This document shows, piece by piece, positions 43,363-52,670 of a DNA stretch of 64,000 nucleotides. Position numbers and translations under genes: made by a program. Source of the stretch: an uncultured delta proteobacterium (GTDB lineage: Bacteria; Desulfobacterota; Desulfobulbia; Desulfobulbales; Desulfocapsaceae); the NCBI GenBank assembly GCA_903875445.1, contig CAIQWD010000056.1, positions 50,003 to 114,002 of the forward strand. The letters are read 5' to 3'. Under the pieces are notes generated by a model, which was not told where the DNA came from, did no database searches, and saw only the letters and a program-made list of their open reading frames with translations. Position 1 is the stretch's first letter. Every line of letters starts with the position of its first letter.

Positions 43363-44568
43363 ATGAGCACAAGTGAACTTGCCAAAGGAATTTACTGGGT
43401 TGGAGCTATAGACTGGGATCAACGGGATTTCCACGGATATTCAACTTACCGGGGAACCACCTACAACGCCTTTCTCATTATCGATGAAAAAGTAACCCTC
43501 TTCGATACCGTGAAAAGTTCCCATACCGATGAAATGTTACAAAACATCAGGAAGATAATTGACCCTGCTAAAATTGATTACATTGTCGTCAACCATGTCG
43601 AAATGGACCATTCCGGGGCTCTGCCGACGATGATGGACCTCGTCAAACCGGAAAAACTCATCTGTTCACCAATGGGCCAAAAAGCCATCATAGACCACTT
43701 CCACCGTGAAGACTGGCCTTTCGAGGTTGTGAAATCAGGCAGCGAAATCAGCCTCGGGAAACGGACCATACAGTTTCTCGAGACCAGGATGCTGCACTGG
43801 CCCGATTCGATGTTCAGTTTTATCAAAGAAGACGGCATTCTCTTTTCAAGCGATGCCTTCGGCCAGCATTACGCCACCAGCGAACGGTTCGATGACCAGG
43901 TGGACATGTCCGAGGTCATGCATGAAAGTGCCAAATACTACGCCAACATCCTCTACCTTTACTCCCCGCTAATTAAAAAACTGTTGGCGACGGTCAGTTC
44001 CATGAACCTTGATATCAAAATGATTGCGCCGGACCATGGGATTATTTGGCGGACGCACCTGAACAAAATCCTTGAGGCATACGACCACTGGAGTCGCAAC
44101 GAGGCAGGGAAAAAGGTTCTGGTTATCTATGACTCGATGTGGCATTCGACCGAAAGTATGGCCCACTCCGTCGAAGCCGGACTGCGAGAAACCGGTGTAA
44201 GCACCAAGCTTATTAACCTCAAGGTCCATCACCGCAGCGATGTCATGACCGAGGTGCTCGGAGCCAAGGCAGTGATTCTTGGGTCTTCAACCCTCAATAA
44301 CGGCCTGCTGCCGCGTATGGCAGGGTTCCTTATGTATATGCGAGGACTGAAACCCACCAACAAGTTCGGGGCAGCCTTCGGCTCCTATGGCTGGAGCGGA
44401 GAGGCGGTCGGTTTGATGAACGCGGCCCTGGAGGACATGCGAATCGATGTCATTGAGGAAGGGTTGCGCCTGAAATATGTGCCGAGCGACCAACAGCTGG
44501 AAGAATGTGTGGCAATGGGCCGAAGAATCGGCAAACGGGTCGTTGAGAGTCTGGCGGAACAGGAATAA
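43363..44568 (+). CDS. Flavodiiron protein (A-type, FprA/ROO-like)
   Basis: Diiron ligand motifs VNHVEMDHSGALP; ...SSDAFGQHYA; APDHGIIWR; C-terminal flavodoxin VLVIYDSMWHSTESMA. Confidence 0.94.
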   Translation: MSTSELAKGIYWVGAIDWDQRDFHGYSTYRGTTYNAFLIIDEKVTLFDTVKSSHTDEMLQNIRKIIDPAKIDYIVVNHVEMDHSGALPTMMDLVKPEKLICSPMGQKAIIDHFHREDWPFEVVKSGSEISLGKRTIQFLETRMLHWPDSMFSFIKEDGILFSSDAFGQHYATSERFDDQVDMSEVMHESAKYYANILYLYSPLIKKLLATVSSMNLDIKMIAPDHGIIWRTHLNKILEAYDHWSRNEAGKKVLVIYDSMWHSTESMAHSVEAGLRETGVSTKLINLKVHHRSDVMTEVLGAKAVILGSSTLNNGLLPRMAGFLMYMRGLKPTNKFGAAFGSYGWSGEAVGLMNAALEDMRIDVIEEGLRLKYVPSDQQLEECVAMGRRIGKRVVESLAEQE

Positions 44569-44574
44569 AGTATC

Positions 44575-45057
44575 ATGGAAAGGCTTTCCCAGCATAAGGT
44601 TCTCCTCGCAGGGGAGTCGTTCGAGCATTGCTGCGACCAGCTGCACAGGTTTTTCGACCTCACCTCCCTGGTGATCTATGACTGCATCGAGACCCGGAAG
44701 GAGCACTCTTTTTCCGGCCTCGATGGCACATTCTTCACCCGTATTGCGGCAGCGGAAAAACGTAACCGCAAAATGATTGCAGATCTGCTTGCCGAGCTTG
44801 AAAAAGCCGGCATCGAAAAAACAGGTGACCTGCGACACATCCCCCAGGGCTATTTGAGTAAGACCCTGCATATTCTCAGCCATTTTCTCGACGGCTTCAT
44901 CGGCATCGACTCCTATTTTTATAATATCCTCGACGACAGCCACTGGCTGCCACCCCAGACTCTCCGGGCGATTCAGGAAAATCCGGCCCACTACTGGCTG
45001 ATTCATATCGACTGCTACTCGGCTACCCCGGAAGAAGCCGGTCTCCTGCACTTTTAG
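44575..45057 (+). CDS. Hypothetical protein downstream of flavodiiron protein
   Basis: 160-aa ORF, 6 bp after the previous stop; consistent codon usage; family not recognised. Confidence 0.6.
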   Translation: MERLSQHKVLLAGESFEHCCDQLHRFFDLTSLVIYDCIETRKEHSFSGLDGTFFTRIAAAEKRNRKMIADLLAELEKAGIEKTGDLRHIPQGYLSKTLHILSHFLDGFIGIDSYFYNILDDSHWLPPQTLRAIQENPAHYWLIHIDCYSATPEEAGLLHF

Positions 45058-45107
45058 AAATTCCATTCCTTTGAAACACGACGGCACAGGCTTTCCACTG
45101 AACGAAT

Positions 45108-45905
45108 ATGGTAACAATTTACCATGATTATCAAGACGAACCGGCTGATGTGTTCCTGCGTCTGCCGGAAGAACTTGCCGCCGGTCTCTATGCCCTTGAG
45201 ATGGAAAACTTCTCGGAAGACTGTGTCTTCTTCGACAAGGTGCTCCCCGAACACGGCGCAGTTCTGGAAATGGGTTGCGGCACCGGCCGGGTCGCCCGTT
45301 ATTTGGGGAAAATGAGCCGACCGGTCACCGGCATCGACATATCCCTGTCGATGCTCCGACTGGCGATGCAGCACCAAAGCCCCTATTGTTCTTTCGTCTG
45401 TATGGACATGCTGGCACCCGCCTTTCGCCAACCTTTTGCTGCCATCCTCATTCCCTACAATACCTTGAACCTGCTGCCGACTGAAGAGAAAATCCGCCGC
45501 TGCCTGCTTGGCTGCAAGGCTCATCTCCGCAGGGAAGGCACCCTTATCGTCCAGCTTTTCATTCCCACCGAGGATTTTCTCGGCAAGGATCGTACCACCT
45601 TCCAGTTTCAGATGTTTGATCGTCAGGGCGGCGGCCGGATCATCAAGGAGATTCTCAAAAAATATCTGCCGGATTCACAAACCGTGCAATTGGAAGAACG
45701 TTTTCGCATCCGTCCCATGCAGGCGGGGCTGCCGAACGAGGATTACCATACCATCACGGCCATCGCCGGGTTCCCCCTCGAAAAATGGCTCACCCTCTTT
45801 ACCGAAGCGAACTTCGAACCGCAACATATTTGGGGGAATTACAACAATGCGACCTATGCTGGGTCAGCATCCTCATGTTGTCTGCTTGTCCTCAAACAGC
45901 AATAA
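45108..45905 (+). CDS. Class I SAM-dependent methyltransferase
   Basis: AVLEMGCGTGRVARYLGKMSRPVTGIDISLSMLRLA. Confidence 0.85.
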   Translation: MVTIYHDYQDEPADVFLRLPEELAAGLYALEMENFSEDCVFFDKVLPEHGAVLEMGCGTGRVARYLGKMSRPVTGIDISLSMLRLAMQHQSPYCSFVCMDMLAPAFRQPFAAILIPYNTLNLLPTEEKIRRCLLGCKAHLRREGTLIVQLFIPTEDFLGKDRTTFQFQMFDRQGGGRIIKEILKKYLPDSQTVQLEERFRIRPMQAGLPNEDYHTITAIAGFPLEKWLTLFTEANFEPQHIWGNYNNATYAGSASSCCLLVLKQQ

Positions 45906-45925
45906 TTTTCAAAAATATTTTATTC

Positions 45926-45967
45926 TTGACCTACATCAAAGATCCTGAGACACTCTTAGGGTACTCT
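45926..45967 (+). promoter_or_regulatory. FNR/HcpR-type palindrome plus -10 upstream of hcp
   Basis: TTGAC-CTAC-ATCAA (45926-45939); TACTCT at 45962-45967. Confidence 0.65.
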
Positions 45968-46070
45968 CCCTCTTAATCCCGATAGACAAAAAGGGATCCC
46001 CCGAAACAACAGCCCGTACAACCACCGTATTCGCCCGGCGAATACCCAACCTAGTCACAGGAGAGAAAAA

Positions 46071-47705
46071 ATGTTTTGTAATCAATGCGAACAAACGGCC
46101 AAAGGAAGCGGCTGCACAAAAATCGGCGTATGTGGAAAAACCGGTGAAACTGCCGCCCTGCAGGATCTCCTCACCTATGCGATCCAGGGGCTTTCTCTGG
46201 TAGCCACCGAAGCGCGAAGACTCGGCCTGACCGATGCCGCTGTTAATCGCTTTACCGCCGAAGCGATCTTCGCCTGCCTGACCAACGTCGATTTCGACCC
46301 TCTGCGTTTCCAGGTCTGGATCAAGAAAACCGTGGAACTGCGTGAAGCGATGAAGGGTAAAGTGAAGACCGCCGGCGGCAATGTCCAGTTCGCCGCTGCA
46401 AATGCCTCCTTCACCCCCGCTCCGACCCTGGATGGCTTGATCGCTCAAGGGCAAACGCTTGACTTTATGAACACCCTCGACGCCAATGAAGATCTTCGCT
46501 CGCTCAAGCAGATTGCCGTTTACGGCATCCGCGGTCTGGCCGCCTATGCCGATCATGCAGCAATTCTCGGCAAGGAGGATGATTCCATCTATGCATATAT
46601 CCATGCCACCTTGGCGGAACTGACCCACGGGGGCCAAGATCTGGGTCAATTGGTCGGCATGGTTCTGAAGTGCGGCGAAGTCAACCTCAAGGCGATGGAG
46701 CTGCTCGATGCCGGCAATACCGGCACTTACGGTCATCCGACGCCTACACCGGTGCCGCTCGGAGTCAAAGCCGGCAAAGCCATTCTGATCACGGGACACG
46801 ATTTGCGCGATCTCGAACTGCTGCTCAAACAAACCGAAGGCAAAGGCATCAATATCTACACCCATGGGGAGATGCTGCCCTGTCACGGTTATCCGGAACT
46901 GAAAAAATACAGTCACTTCTTCGGTCATTTCGGTACCGCTTGGCAGAACCAGGCCAAAGAATTCCCGACCTTCCCCGGGGCAATTCTCTTTACCACCAAC
47001 TGCATCCAGAGACCTGCCGACAGCTACAAAGCCAATGTCTTCACAACCGGCCTGGTCGGTTGGCCGGATCTGGTGCATATCGGTGCCGACAAGGATTTCA
47101 GCCCAGTCATTAAACGTGCCCTCGAACTGCCCGGTTTTGCTGCCGATGTCGACAAGGATACGGTACTGGTCGGTTTTGCCCGCAATACCGTCCTCGGAGT
47201 CGCCGACAAGGTGATCGAGGCGGTGAAAAGCAAGGCGATTCGCCACTTCTTCCTGGTCGGCGGCTGCGACGGCGCCAAACCCGGTCGTAACTACTACACC
47301 GAGTTTGTCGAGAAGGTGCCTGCCGACTGCATGATCCTGACCCTCGCCTGCGGCAAATTCCGTTTCTTTGACAAAAAACTCGGCGATATCGGCGGCATTC
47401 CCCGTCTCCTCGATGTCGGCCAGTGCAACGATGCCTACTCGGCGATTCAGATTGCCGTTGCCCTTGCCGGCGCTTTCAACTGCGGCGTCAATGACCTGCC
47501 GCTGTCCATGGTGCTCTCCTGGTACGAGCAGAAGGCGGTGGTTATCTTACTGACCCTCTTCAGCCTTGGAATTAAAGACATACGCCTCGGACCCTCCCTG
47601 CCGGCCTTTATCACCCCCAATGTTCTCAATGTCTTGGTTGAGAATTTTGCATGTAAACCGATCGCCGCAACCCCGGAGGAAGACCTGAAGGCCATCCTCG
47701 GGTAA
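46071..47705 (+). CDS. hcp: Hybrid cluster protein (hydroxylamine reductase)
   Basis: MFCNQCEQTAKGSGCTKIGVCGKTGE; ...GGCDGAKPGRNYYTEF...LACGKFRF...QCNDAYSAIQIA. Confidence 0.97.
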   Translation: MFCNQCEQTAKGSGCTKIGVCGKTGETAALQDLLTYAIQGLSLVATEARRLGLTDAAVNRFTAEAIFACLTNVDFDPLRFQVWIKKTVELREAMKGKVKTAGGNVQFAAANASFTPAPTLDGLIAQGQTLDFMNTLDANEDLRSLKQIAVYGIRGLAAYADHAAILGKEDDSIYAYIHATLAELTHGGQDLGQLVGMVLKCGEVNLKAMELLDAGNTGTYGHPTPTPVPLGVKAGKAILITGHDLRDLELLLKQTEGKGINIYTHGEMLPCHGYPELKKYSHFFGHFGTAWQNQAKEFPTFPGAILFTTNCIQRPADSYKANVFTTGLVGWPDLVHIGADKDFSPVIKRALELPGFAADVDKDTVLVGFARNTVLGVADKVIEAVKSKAIRHFFLVGGCDGAKPGRNYYTEFVEKVPADCMILTLACGKFRFFDKKLGDIGGIPRLLDVGQCNDAYSAIQIAVALAGAFNCGVNDLPLSMVLSWYEQKAVVILLTLFSLGIKDIRLGPSLPAFITPNVLNVLVENFACKPIAATPEEDLKAILG

Positions 47706-47732
47706 GCATCGGTACTGTCTGTTCCAGACGCC

Positions 47733-47760
47733 AAGGCGGGGTACCTACCCCGCCTTTTTT
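47733..47760 (+). terminator. Rho-independent terminator after hcp
   Basis: aggcggggta-cc-taccccgcct followed by tttttt. Confidence 0.85.
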
Positions 47761-47787
47761 GTTCTTTTTTTTAAAAAATGATGCAAC

Positions 47788-47828
47788 TTGACCCAGATCA
47801 AAGATCTTCCGGCCCGCTGTGTTATTCT
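47788..47828 (+). promoter_or_regulatory. FNR/HcpR-type palindrome plus -10 upstream of the ferredoxin gene
   Basis: TTGAC-CCAG-ATCAA (47788-47801); TATTCT at 47823-47828. Confidence 0.68.
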
Positions 47829-47927
47829 ATCATCATGAACAGCGCACCTTGTGCTGCCGGCGAAGCGCTCCGATAACGGATGGCCCGCCCAACCTTGTTT
47901 CCAATCACCTGACCGGGAGAATAGAAT

Positions 47928-48704
47928 ATGAAAAATGTACGGAAAATTATCAGAATTGATGAAGAACTCTGTAACGGATGTGGCCAATGTGTGCCGGATT
48001 GTGCCGAAGGTTCCCTGAAGATCATCGACGGCAAGGCAAGACTGGTCGCCGATAAACTCTGCGACGGCCTGGGCGCCTGTCTTGGCTCCTGCCCCACCGG
48101 AGCCCTGAAGATCATCGAACGCCCGGCCGAGGAATTTGACGAAAAGGCGGTCGAGGAATATCTTGCCGAAGAGAAAAAAAAGGCCAAGAAAAGCCCGGCG
48201 AAAACCATGGATTGCGGCTGTGCCTCAAGCCATATCCAATCCTTCAGGCCCATGCCCCAGGCCGCCATATCACCCTGTCAGTCGGCCAACGCCCCAAGTC
48301 GAATCCCTATGGCCGGGGCGGGAGGTTCCGAATTGACCCACTGGCCGGTGCAGATCCGTCTCATTCCGCCGCACGCACCGTTCCTGCAAAATGCCGATGT
48401 CCTGGTGGCTGCCGATTGCACGGTGGTCGCGGTCCGCAATTTCCAGGAAAAATATCTCGCCGGAAAGACGGTGATGATGGGCTGTCCCAAATTTGACGAC
48501 GCCGACAGCTATGTCCAGAGATTCGCCGAGATTATCGGTACCTGCAACCTGAAAAGCCTCACTGTGCTGATCATGGAGGTCCCATGCTGCTCGGCTATGA
48601 ACGTCATCATCAAAAAGGCCATGGAAGTCGCGGGAAAAACCGTTCCGGTAGAGCAGATAACCATTTCCACGAGAGGCGAGGAAATAGCACGAAAAATCTG
48701 GTGA
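47928..48704 (+). CDS. Hcp-associated 2[4Fe-4S] ferredoxin-domain protein
   Basis: CNGCGQCVPDCAEGSL / CDGLGACLGSCPTGALKI plus ~190-aa C-terminal domain with further cysteines. Confidence 0.85.
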   Translation: MKNVRKIIRIDEELCNGCGQCVPDCAEGSLKIIDGKARLVADKLCDGLGACLGSCPTGALKIIERPAEEFDEKAVEEYLAEEKKKAKKSPAKTMDCGCASSHIQSFRPMPQAAISPCQSANAPSRIPMAGAGGSELTHWPVQIRLIPPHAPFLQNADVLVAADCTVVAVRNFQEKYLAGKTVMMGCPKFDDADSYVQRFAEIIGTCNLKSLTVLIMEVPCCSAMNVIIKKAMEVAGKTVPVEQITISTRGEEIARKIW

Positions 48705-48746
48705 TTACAACAGCGCTCCAGCGTACCGAAAAAGGAGGTTGGAGCG

Positions 48747-49403
48747 CTATCTCTCCCAGTGCAGTCGAATCCCCGTCGGAGATTCGGAAACCCGCACCCC
48801 GAGCGCCTGCAGCAGTTGAAAAAATGGCCGACCGAAATAGAAAAGTTCGTCACAGAGCGCTAACTGAAAATCGGCAACGGCCCGCAGGCGAAACTGCATC
48901 TCTTCGTCTGCCCTTTTTTCCAATTCTTTCTTTGTTTTTTCAGATATATCCTGTCCTGCAGTATGCAGCTGCTGCAGGTCATCGCAGGGACAAAGCGAAC
49001 CATGCTCCCGGATCATCGGGAGAAGGAAATGATCTTCCGGTAGAATATCCATACGGCTCAGAGTATCCTTTGCCACCAGGGCAAGAATCTCTTCATTGTC
49101 CCAACATTTCAACACCCGACATGCCTGCGGCCGGTGTTCGTAGATGGTACATCCCTTGCTGCCGTCATAATAACAGCAATCCCACTGCCTTCCCACTCCG
49201 GCAATTTTCACCAATTCAACAGGCACCGGCTGCACGGACCCGGTCAGCGGGTCATGCACCAATTCCCCTTTACGGATGGTGATGAGTTTGCCGATCGGGA
49301 TTTTTCTGTTCCTCAGGAGATGCAGATCCGCGTTATGCAAAGCGGGGCCACCCTCTTTGCAACACTTGCCGCACTGTTCACAGCCTTTTTCTATCGTAGT
49401 CAT
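48747..49403 (-). CDS. YkgJ-type cysteine-cluster protein
   Basis: GCEQCGKCCKEGGPALHNADL...CCYYDGSKGCTIYEHRPQACRVLKCW. Confidence 0.85.
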   Translation of the reverse strand: MTTIEKGCEQCGKCCKEGGPALHNADLHLLRNRKIPIGKLITIRKGELVHDPLTGSVQPVPVELVKIAGVGRQWDCCYYDGSKGCTIYEHRPQACRVLKCWDNEEILALVAKDTLSRMDILPEDHFLLPMIREHGSLCPCDDLQQLHTAGQDISEKTKKELEKRADEEMQFRLRAVADFQLALCDELFYFGRPFFQLLQALGVRVSESPTGIRLHWER

Positions 49404-49411
49404 AAATTTAC

Positions 49412-50050
49412 TTATTGCAGGAGCGTGAATCCTTGCATTTTTAAAAGCTTATAAACATCTGCCGGTCTCTGGCTGTTAATCCGCATATAGATCTTTGCGG
49501 CATCTTTACTCTCTACAAGTCGGATCAGGCGGGTAAGGACAATGTCGTTTTTCTCCAGCAACGTTACGATCTCACTCAATATATTATCACGACCATCATC
49601 TTCCACACCAATGAGCACCGAGCCTCTTTCATCCATTCCGAAGAGCCTGCGATAGGCAGCGGTTAGATCGAGGATAGAAAAAAAACCTAGTACCACACCC
49701 TCCTCGCTCAAGATGGGGATACCGCCGATTTTTTCCCGATCAAAGAGAAGCAGGGCATCGTCAAGAGAAGCCTCCGGACCGAGGGCCGCGCAGGTTGTGG
49801 TCATGATATCGGCCACCGTCGTTTGCTCAACCTGTTCGAATGCAAGGGTTTTATCATGCTTTGAGGTTACCGAGGAAGGATAGGCCGACCTCAGGTCCCG
49901 GTCGGTGACGATGCCGACCAGTTTTTTATCCCGATCGACCACCGGCAAGTGGCGGATGTGATAGGTATTGAGGATCAATCGTGCCTCCGGCAGCAACATG
50001 TCGGGCGATACGGTAATTGGGTCGGGAGTCATGTATTCTGCGATATACAT
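49412..50050 (-). CDS. Tandem CBS-domain protein
   Basis: YMTPDPITVSPDMLLPEARLILNTYHIRHLPVVDRDKKLVGIVTDRDLR and second CBS copy. Confidence 0.9.
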   Translation of the reverse strand: MYIAEYMTPDPITVSPDMLLPEARLILNTYHIRHLPVVDRDKKLVGIVTDRDLRSAYPSSVTSKHDKTLAFEQVEQTTVADIMTTTCAALGPEASLDDALLLFDREKIGGIPILSEEGVVLGFFSILDLTAAYRRLFGMDERGSVLIGVEDDGRDNILSEIVTLLEKNDIVLTRLIRLVESKDAAKIYMRINSQRPADVYKLLKMQGFTLLQ

Positions 50051-50326
50051 ATGGCCTCCATTGCCGAGATTAGGAACCGTTGAGGTTTTCAGTTTTCGAA
50101 TCCGCCTCTAGAGTTAAGCGCAAACGACAGCCTCTCTTCCAACATTATAGCATAAGGACCGATCGAATAAGCAAACACATTTCATTCTTCCTGTGATTGC
50201 CGATCAACCCGGCTCCACCACCCTTCTTCGGCACATTCTTTTGTTGTGTGAAATGGCCGTATCCGGTACCTTTGCTTCTTCAAACCACTGCACCGCCGCC
50301 ACCTCTCCCAACAGGAAGCAACCACT

Positions 50327-50584
50327 ATGCACCTTATTTTTTACAAATCAGCTCTTTGCCCCCGCTGTTTTCTTGCAAAAAGACATCTCCTCACCCTGCG
50401 CTCCACCCATCCAGACCTGCGGATTGAAGAGGTCGAAATCCTCACAGCACCACTGCGGGCTTGGCGGGATGGCATAAAAATGGTGCCGGCACTGAAGGCC
50501 GGCAATGCTGTTCTCAGTGGCCTTTATTTAAACAAACAGGAGATAACCGACTTTGTGACACGCATCTCCACAACCGACAAGTGA
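50327..50584 (+). CDS. Glutaredoxin/thioredoxin-fold small protein
   Basis: MHLIFYKSALCPRCFLAKRHLLTL: CPRC active-site-like motif; VPAL cis-Pro position. Confidence 0.7.
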   Translation: MHLIFYKSALCPRCFLAKRHLLTLRSTHPDLRIEEVEILTAPLRAWRDGIKMVPALKAGNAVLSGLYLNKQEITDFVTRISTTDK

Positions 50585-50714
50585 CGCATTCCTCGTTTTC
50601 CCTTGCAATTGCTCTTTTCTTTCCGCTAGAATTATACTGAATTAAAAACGTTTTTCGGCAATGTTCTGCTGGAAAGCATGAACGTTCTTCAACAAAAATA
50701 CTAACGAACAGCTT

Positions 50715-51455
50715 ATGAAGTACCTTTATATTATTCTGGTAATCATCGGAGTGACGACAATTCTTACCGTCTTTTTTGTCTTCCCGGAGAAGAGAGCCGC
50801 GCAAAAGGATATCGCCATCTCCATCAATGGCCATGAATTTGCCAAAAACACCGTTACCGTTGAAGGCAAGAAGTACGGCTACCACGCCGATCAACAGTCT
50901 GAAGTTTTTGATACCCTGATAACCAGAGAACTGCTCATCCAAGAAGCGGAACGACAAGCAATACACAAAGAGGAAAGTTTCCGCCAATCCTTGAAAAATT
51001 ATTATGAAAATTCTTTGGTTAAAACCCTCCTTGATCGCCAGAACAGCAAGCTGCAGGTAGCTGTCACCGATGTGGATATTGATAACTACATAAGCTTTCT
51101 CGGCAAAATCGTTACCTTTACCCGACTTGAGAAAATCCCCCAGTATGTTTCAGAAGCGGCGACCAGCAAAGGTTTGAGCAATACTGCTCTGTTTTCTGAT
51201 CTGGCCACCCCGGTCCGCCTCCTCCTTTCATCGCTTCAACCCGGCCAATATGGAGTGAGATTTGATACAGGCAGTGAAAATTATGCCCTCAGGCTGGACA
51301 GCGTCCAGCCTTCTCCGGACTATGTAACAAAACCGGTCGATAGGCAAAGGATACAAGAGATGCTGGAGGAGGACCAAAAAGAGCAGCAGATGAAGCGTTG
51401 GCTTTTGGAATTACGACAAAACGCAACAATCACCATCCACAAAGAGCAAGAGTAG
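50715..51455 (+). CDS. Membrane-anchored SurA/PrsA-like (peptidylprolyl isomerase-type) protein
   Basis: N-terminal TM anchor; FDTLITRELLIQEAERQAIHKEESFRQSLKNYYENSLVKTLLDR chaperone-like helix; basis is fold-style resemblance. Confidence 0.55.
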   Translation: MKYLYIILVIIGVTTILTVFFVFPEKRAAQKDIAISINGHEFAKNTVTVEGKKYGYHADQQSEVFDTLITRELLIQEAERQAIHKEESFRQSLKNYYENSLVKTLLDRQNSKLQVAVTDVDIDNYISFLGKIVTFTRLEKIPQYVSEAATSKGLSNTALFSDLATPVRLLLSSLQPGQYGVRFDTGSENYALRLDSVQPSPDYVTKPVDRQRIQEMLEEDQKEQQMKRWLLELRQNATITIHKEQE

Positions 51456-51457
51456 CC

Positions 51458-52066
51458 ATGGCGCAAAAGTACAAAAGAAGAAATTTTTTTATTAAAAAAG
51501 ATTTTCAAGGCAAGTTGATACTCGGTTACTTCCTTTTCGTAACCGGTGGCTGCCTCTTTTTCCTCTTCCTCCTTGGTCTTTTTTCGGCGGACACCCTGAC
51601 GATTTCGTACAACAATCACGATCTGCAGTTGGGCCAGACACCGATCATGCTCATCAGGGAAACCCTTGCCGCCCACTGGGTATTCATTGTCTTAGGCGGT
51701 GCCTTTCTGGTGGCGGCTGCCATGCTCCTTACCCATCGAATCGCCGGACCTCTTTTTCGACTCGAAAGAACTCTTGATAATATGCTCAAAGGCAAATTGG
51801 ATGACACAATTTATTTGCGTATCAACGACGAAGGCAAGGATCTCGCAAAAAAAATCAATGACTTCAACTCAGAATTGTCATTGGCTGTGAAAAATCTCCA
51901 GGGCAATGCCGATGCCATTGCCGGCCTTCTCGAATTGGCCCGGGAAAAAACCGAGAATCTGGGTCATGGCCAACAAGAAGAATTGCAGGGTATTTACTGG
52001 AATATCGATGAAAAGAATAAGAGAATAAAGGCAATTTGCTCATCGTACACCTTGAAGGATGTCTAG
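51458..52066 (+). CDS. Two-TM HAMP-domain protein without recognised output domain (start corrected)
   Basis: LLTHRIAGPLFRLERTLDNMLKGKLDDTIYLRINDEGKDLAKKINDFN. Confidence 0.75.
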   Translation: MAQKYKRRNFFIKKDFQGKLILGYFLFVTGGCLFFLFLLGLFSADTLTISYNNHDLQLGQTPIMLIRETLAAHWVFIVLGGAFLVAAAMLLTHRIAGPLFRLERTLDNMLKGKLDDTIYLRINDEGKDLAKKINDFNSELSLAVKNLQGNADAIAGLLELAREKTENLGHGQQEELQGIYWNIDEKNKRIKAICSSYTLKDV

Positions 52067-52589
52067 AATACTCTTCTGCATTGCACTTTGTTCCTTTCTT
52101 TTTTTTCCGCATTTGCTCATGGCAAAGGAAGCAAAGAGCAGGTATGCCTCCCTGCAGTACAGCAGCCAAAAATTGCTCACCGATTTCAATGCGGAGATTG
52201 AACTAGGAAGAAATCTCAAAGCCTTTGTCAGAAAAACGAATATCGTTACCGTCGAAGACGAGGTCCTGGTAAAGATAGACACAATCATTGAAAAGGCGGA
52301 GACTATTTTGGAAATGTTTCCCGATCAGCTCCATATGAGGATTGTTTTGCTGGAAAATTCTGCGGATGTGGCAAGGGTGTTCAAGGAAAAGTATGGGAAG
52401 AATGTAAATTACTTGGCCTTCTACTCACTGTCTGAGGACACCATTTATATCTCTGTTGATGATGTCAAACTGGCGATACTGGCTCATGAAATAGGCCATG
52501 CGATCGTCGACCACTATTTCAAGGTCCGACCTCCCTATAATGTGCACGAACTGATGGCCCAGTTCGTAGAAAAACGCATCAGCGATTGA
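52059..52589 (+). CDS. Secreted HExxH metallopeptidase-like protein
   Basis: Signal peptide; DTIYISVDDVKLAILAHEIGHAIVDHYF. Confidence 0.7.
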   Translation: MSRILFCIALCSFLFFPHLLMAKEAKSRYASLQYSSQKLLTDFNAEIELGRNLKAFVRKTNIVTVEDEVLVKIDTIIEKAETILEMFPDQLHMRIVLLENSADVARVFKEKYGKNVNYLAFYSLSEDTIYISVDDVKLAILAHEIGHAIVDHYFKVRPPYNVHELMAQFVEKRISD

Positions 52590-52670
52590 CGATTTTTACG
52601 TTTCACTTCATTTTGTGAGTGAACTTAGCCTACTTCCTCTTCCCATGGTGTGCACGGAACATCCCCCAGG

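Noticed and set aside
45936-47246. 436-aa minus-strand ORF
   Set aside because: Antisense to hcp and its promoter; no recognisable motifs
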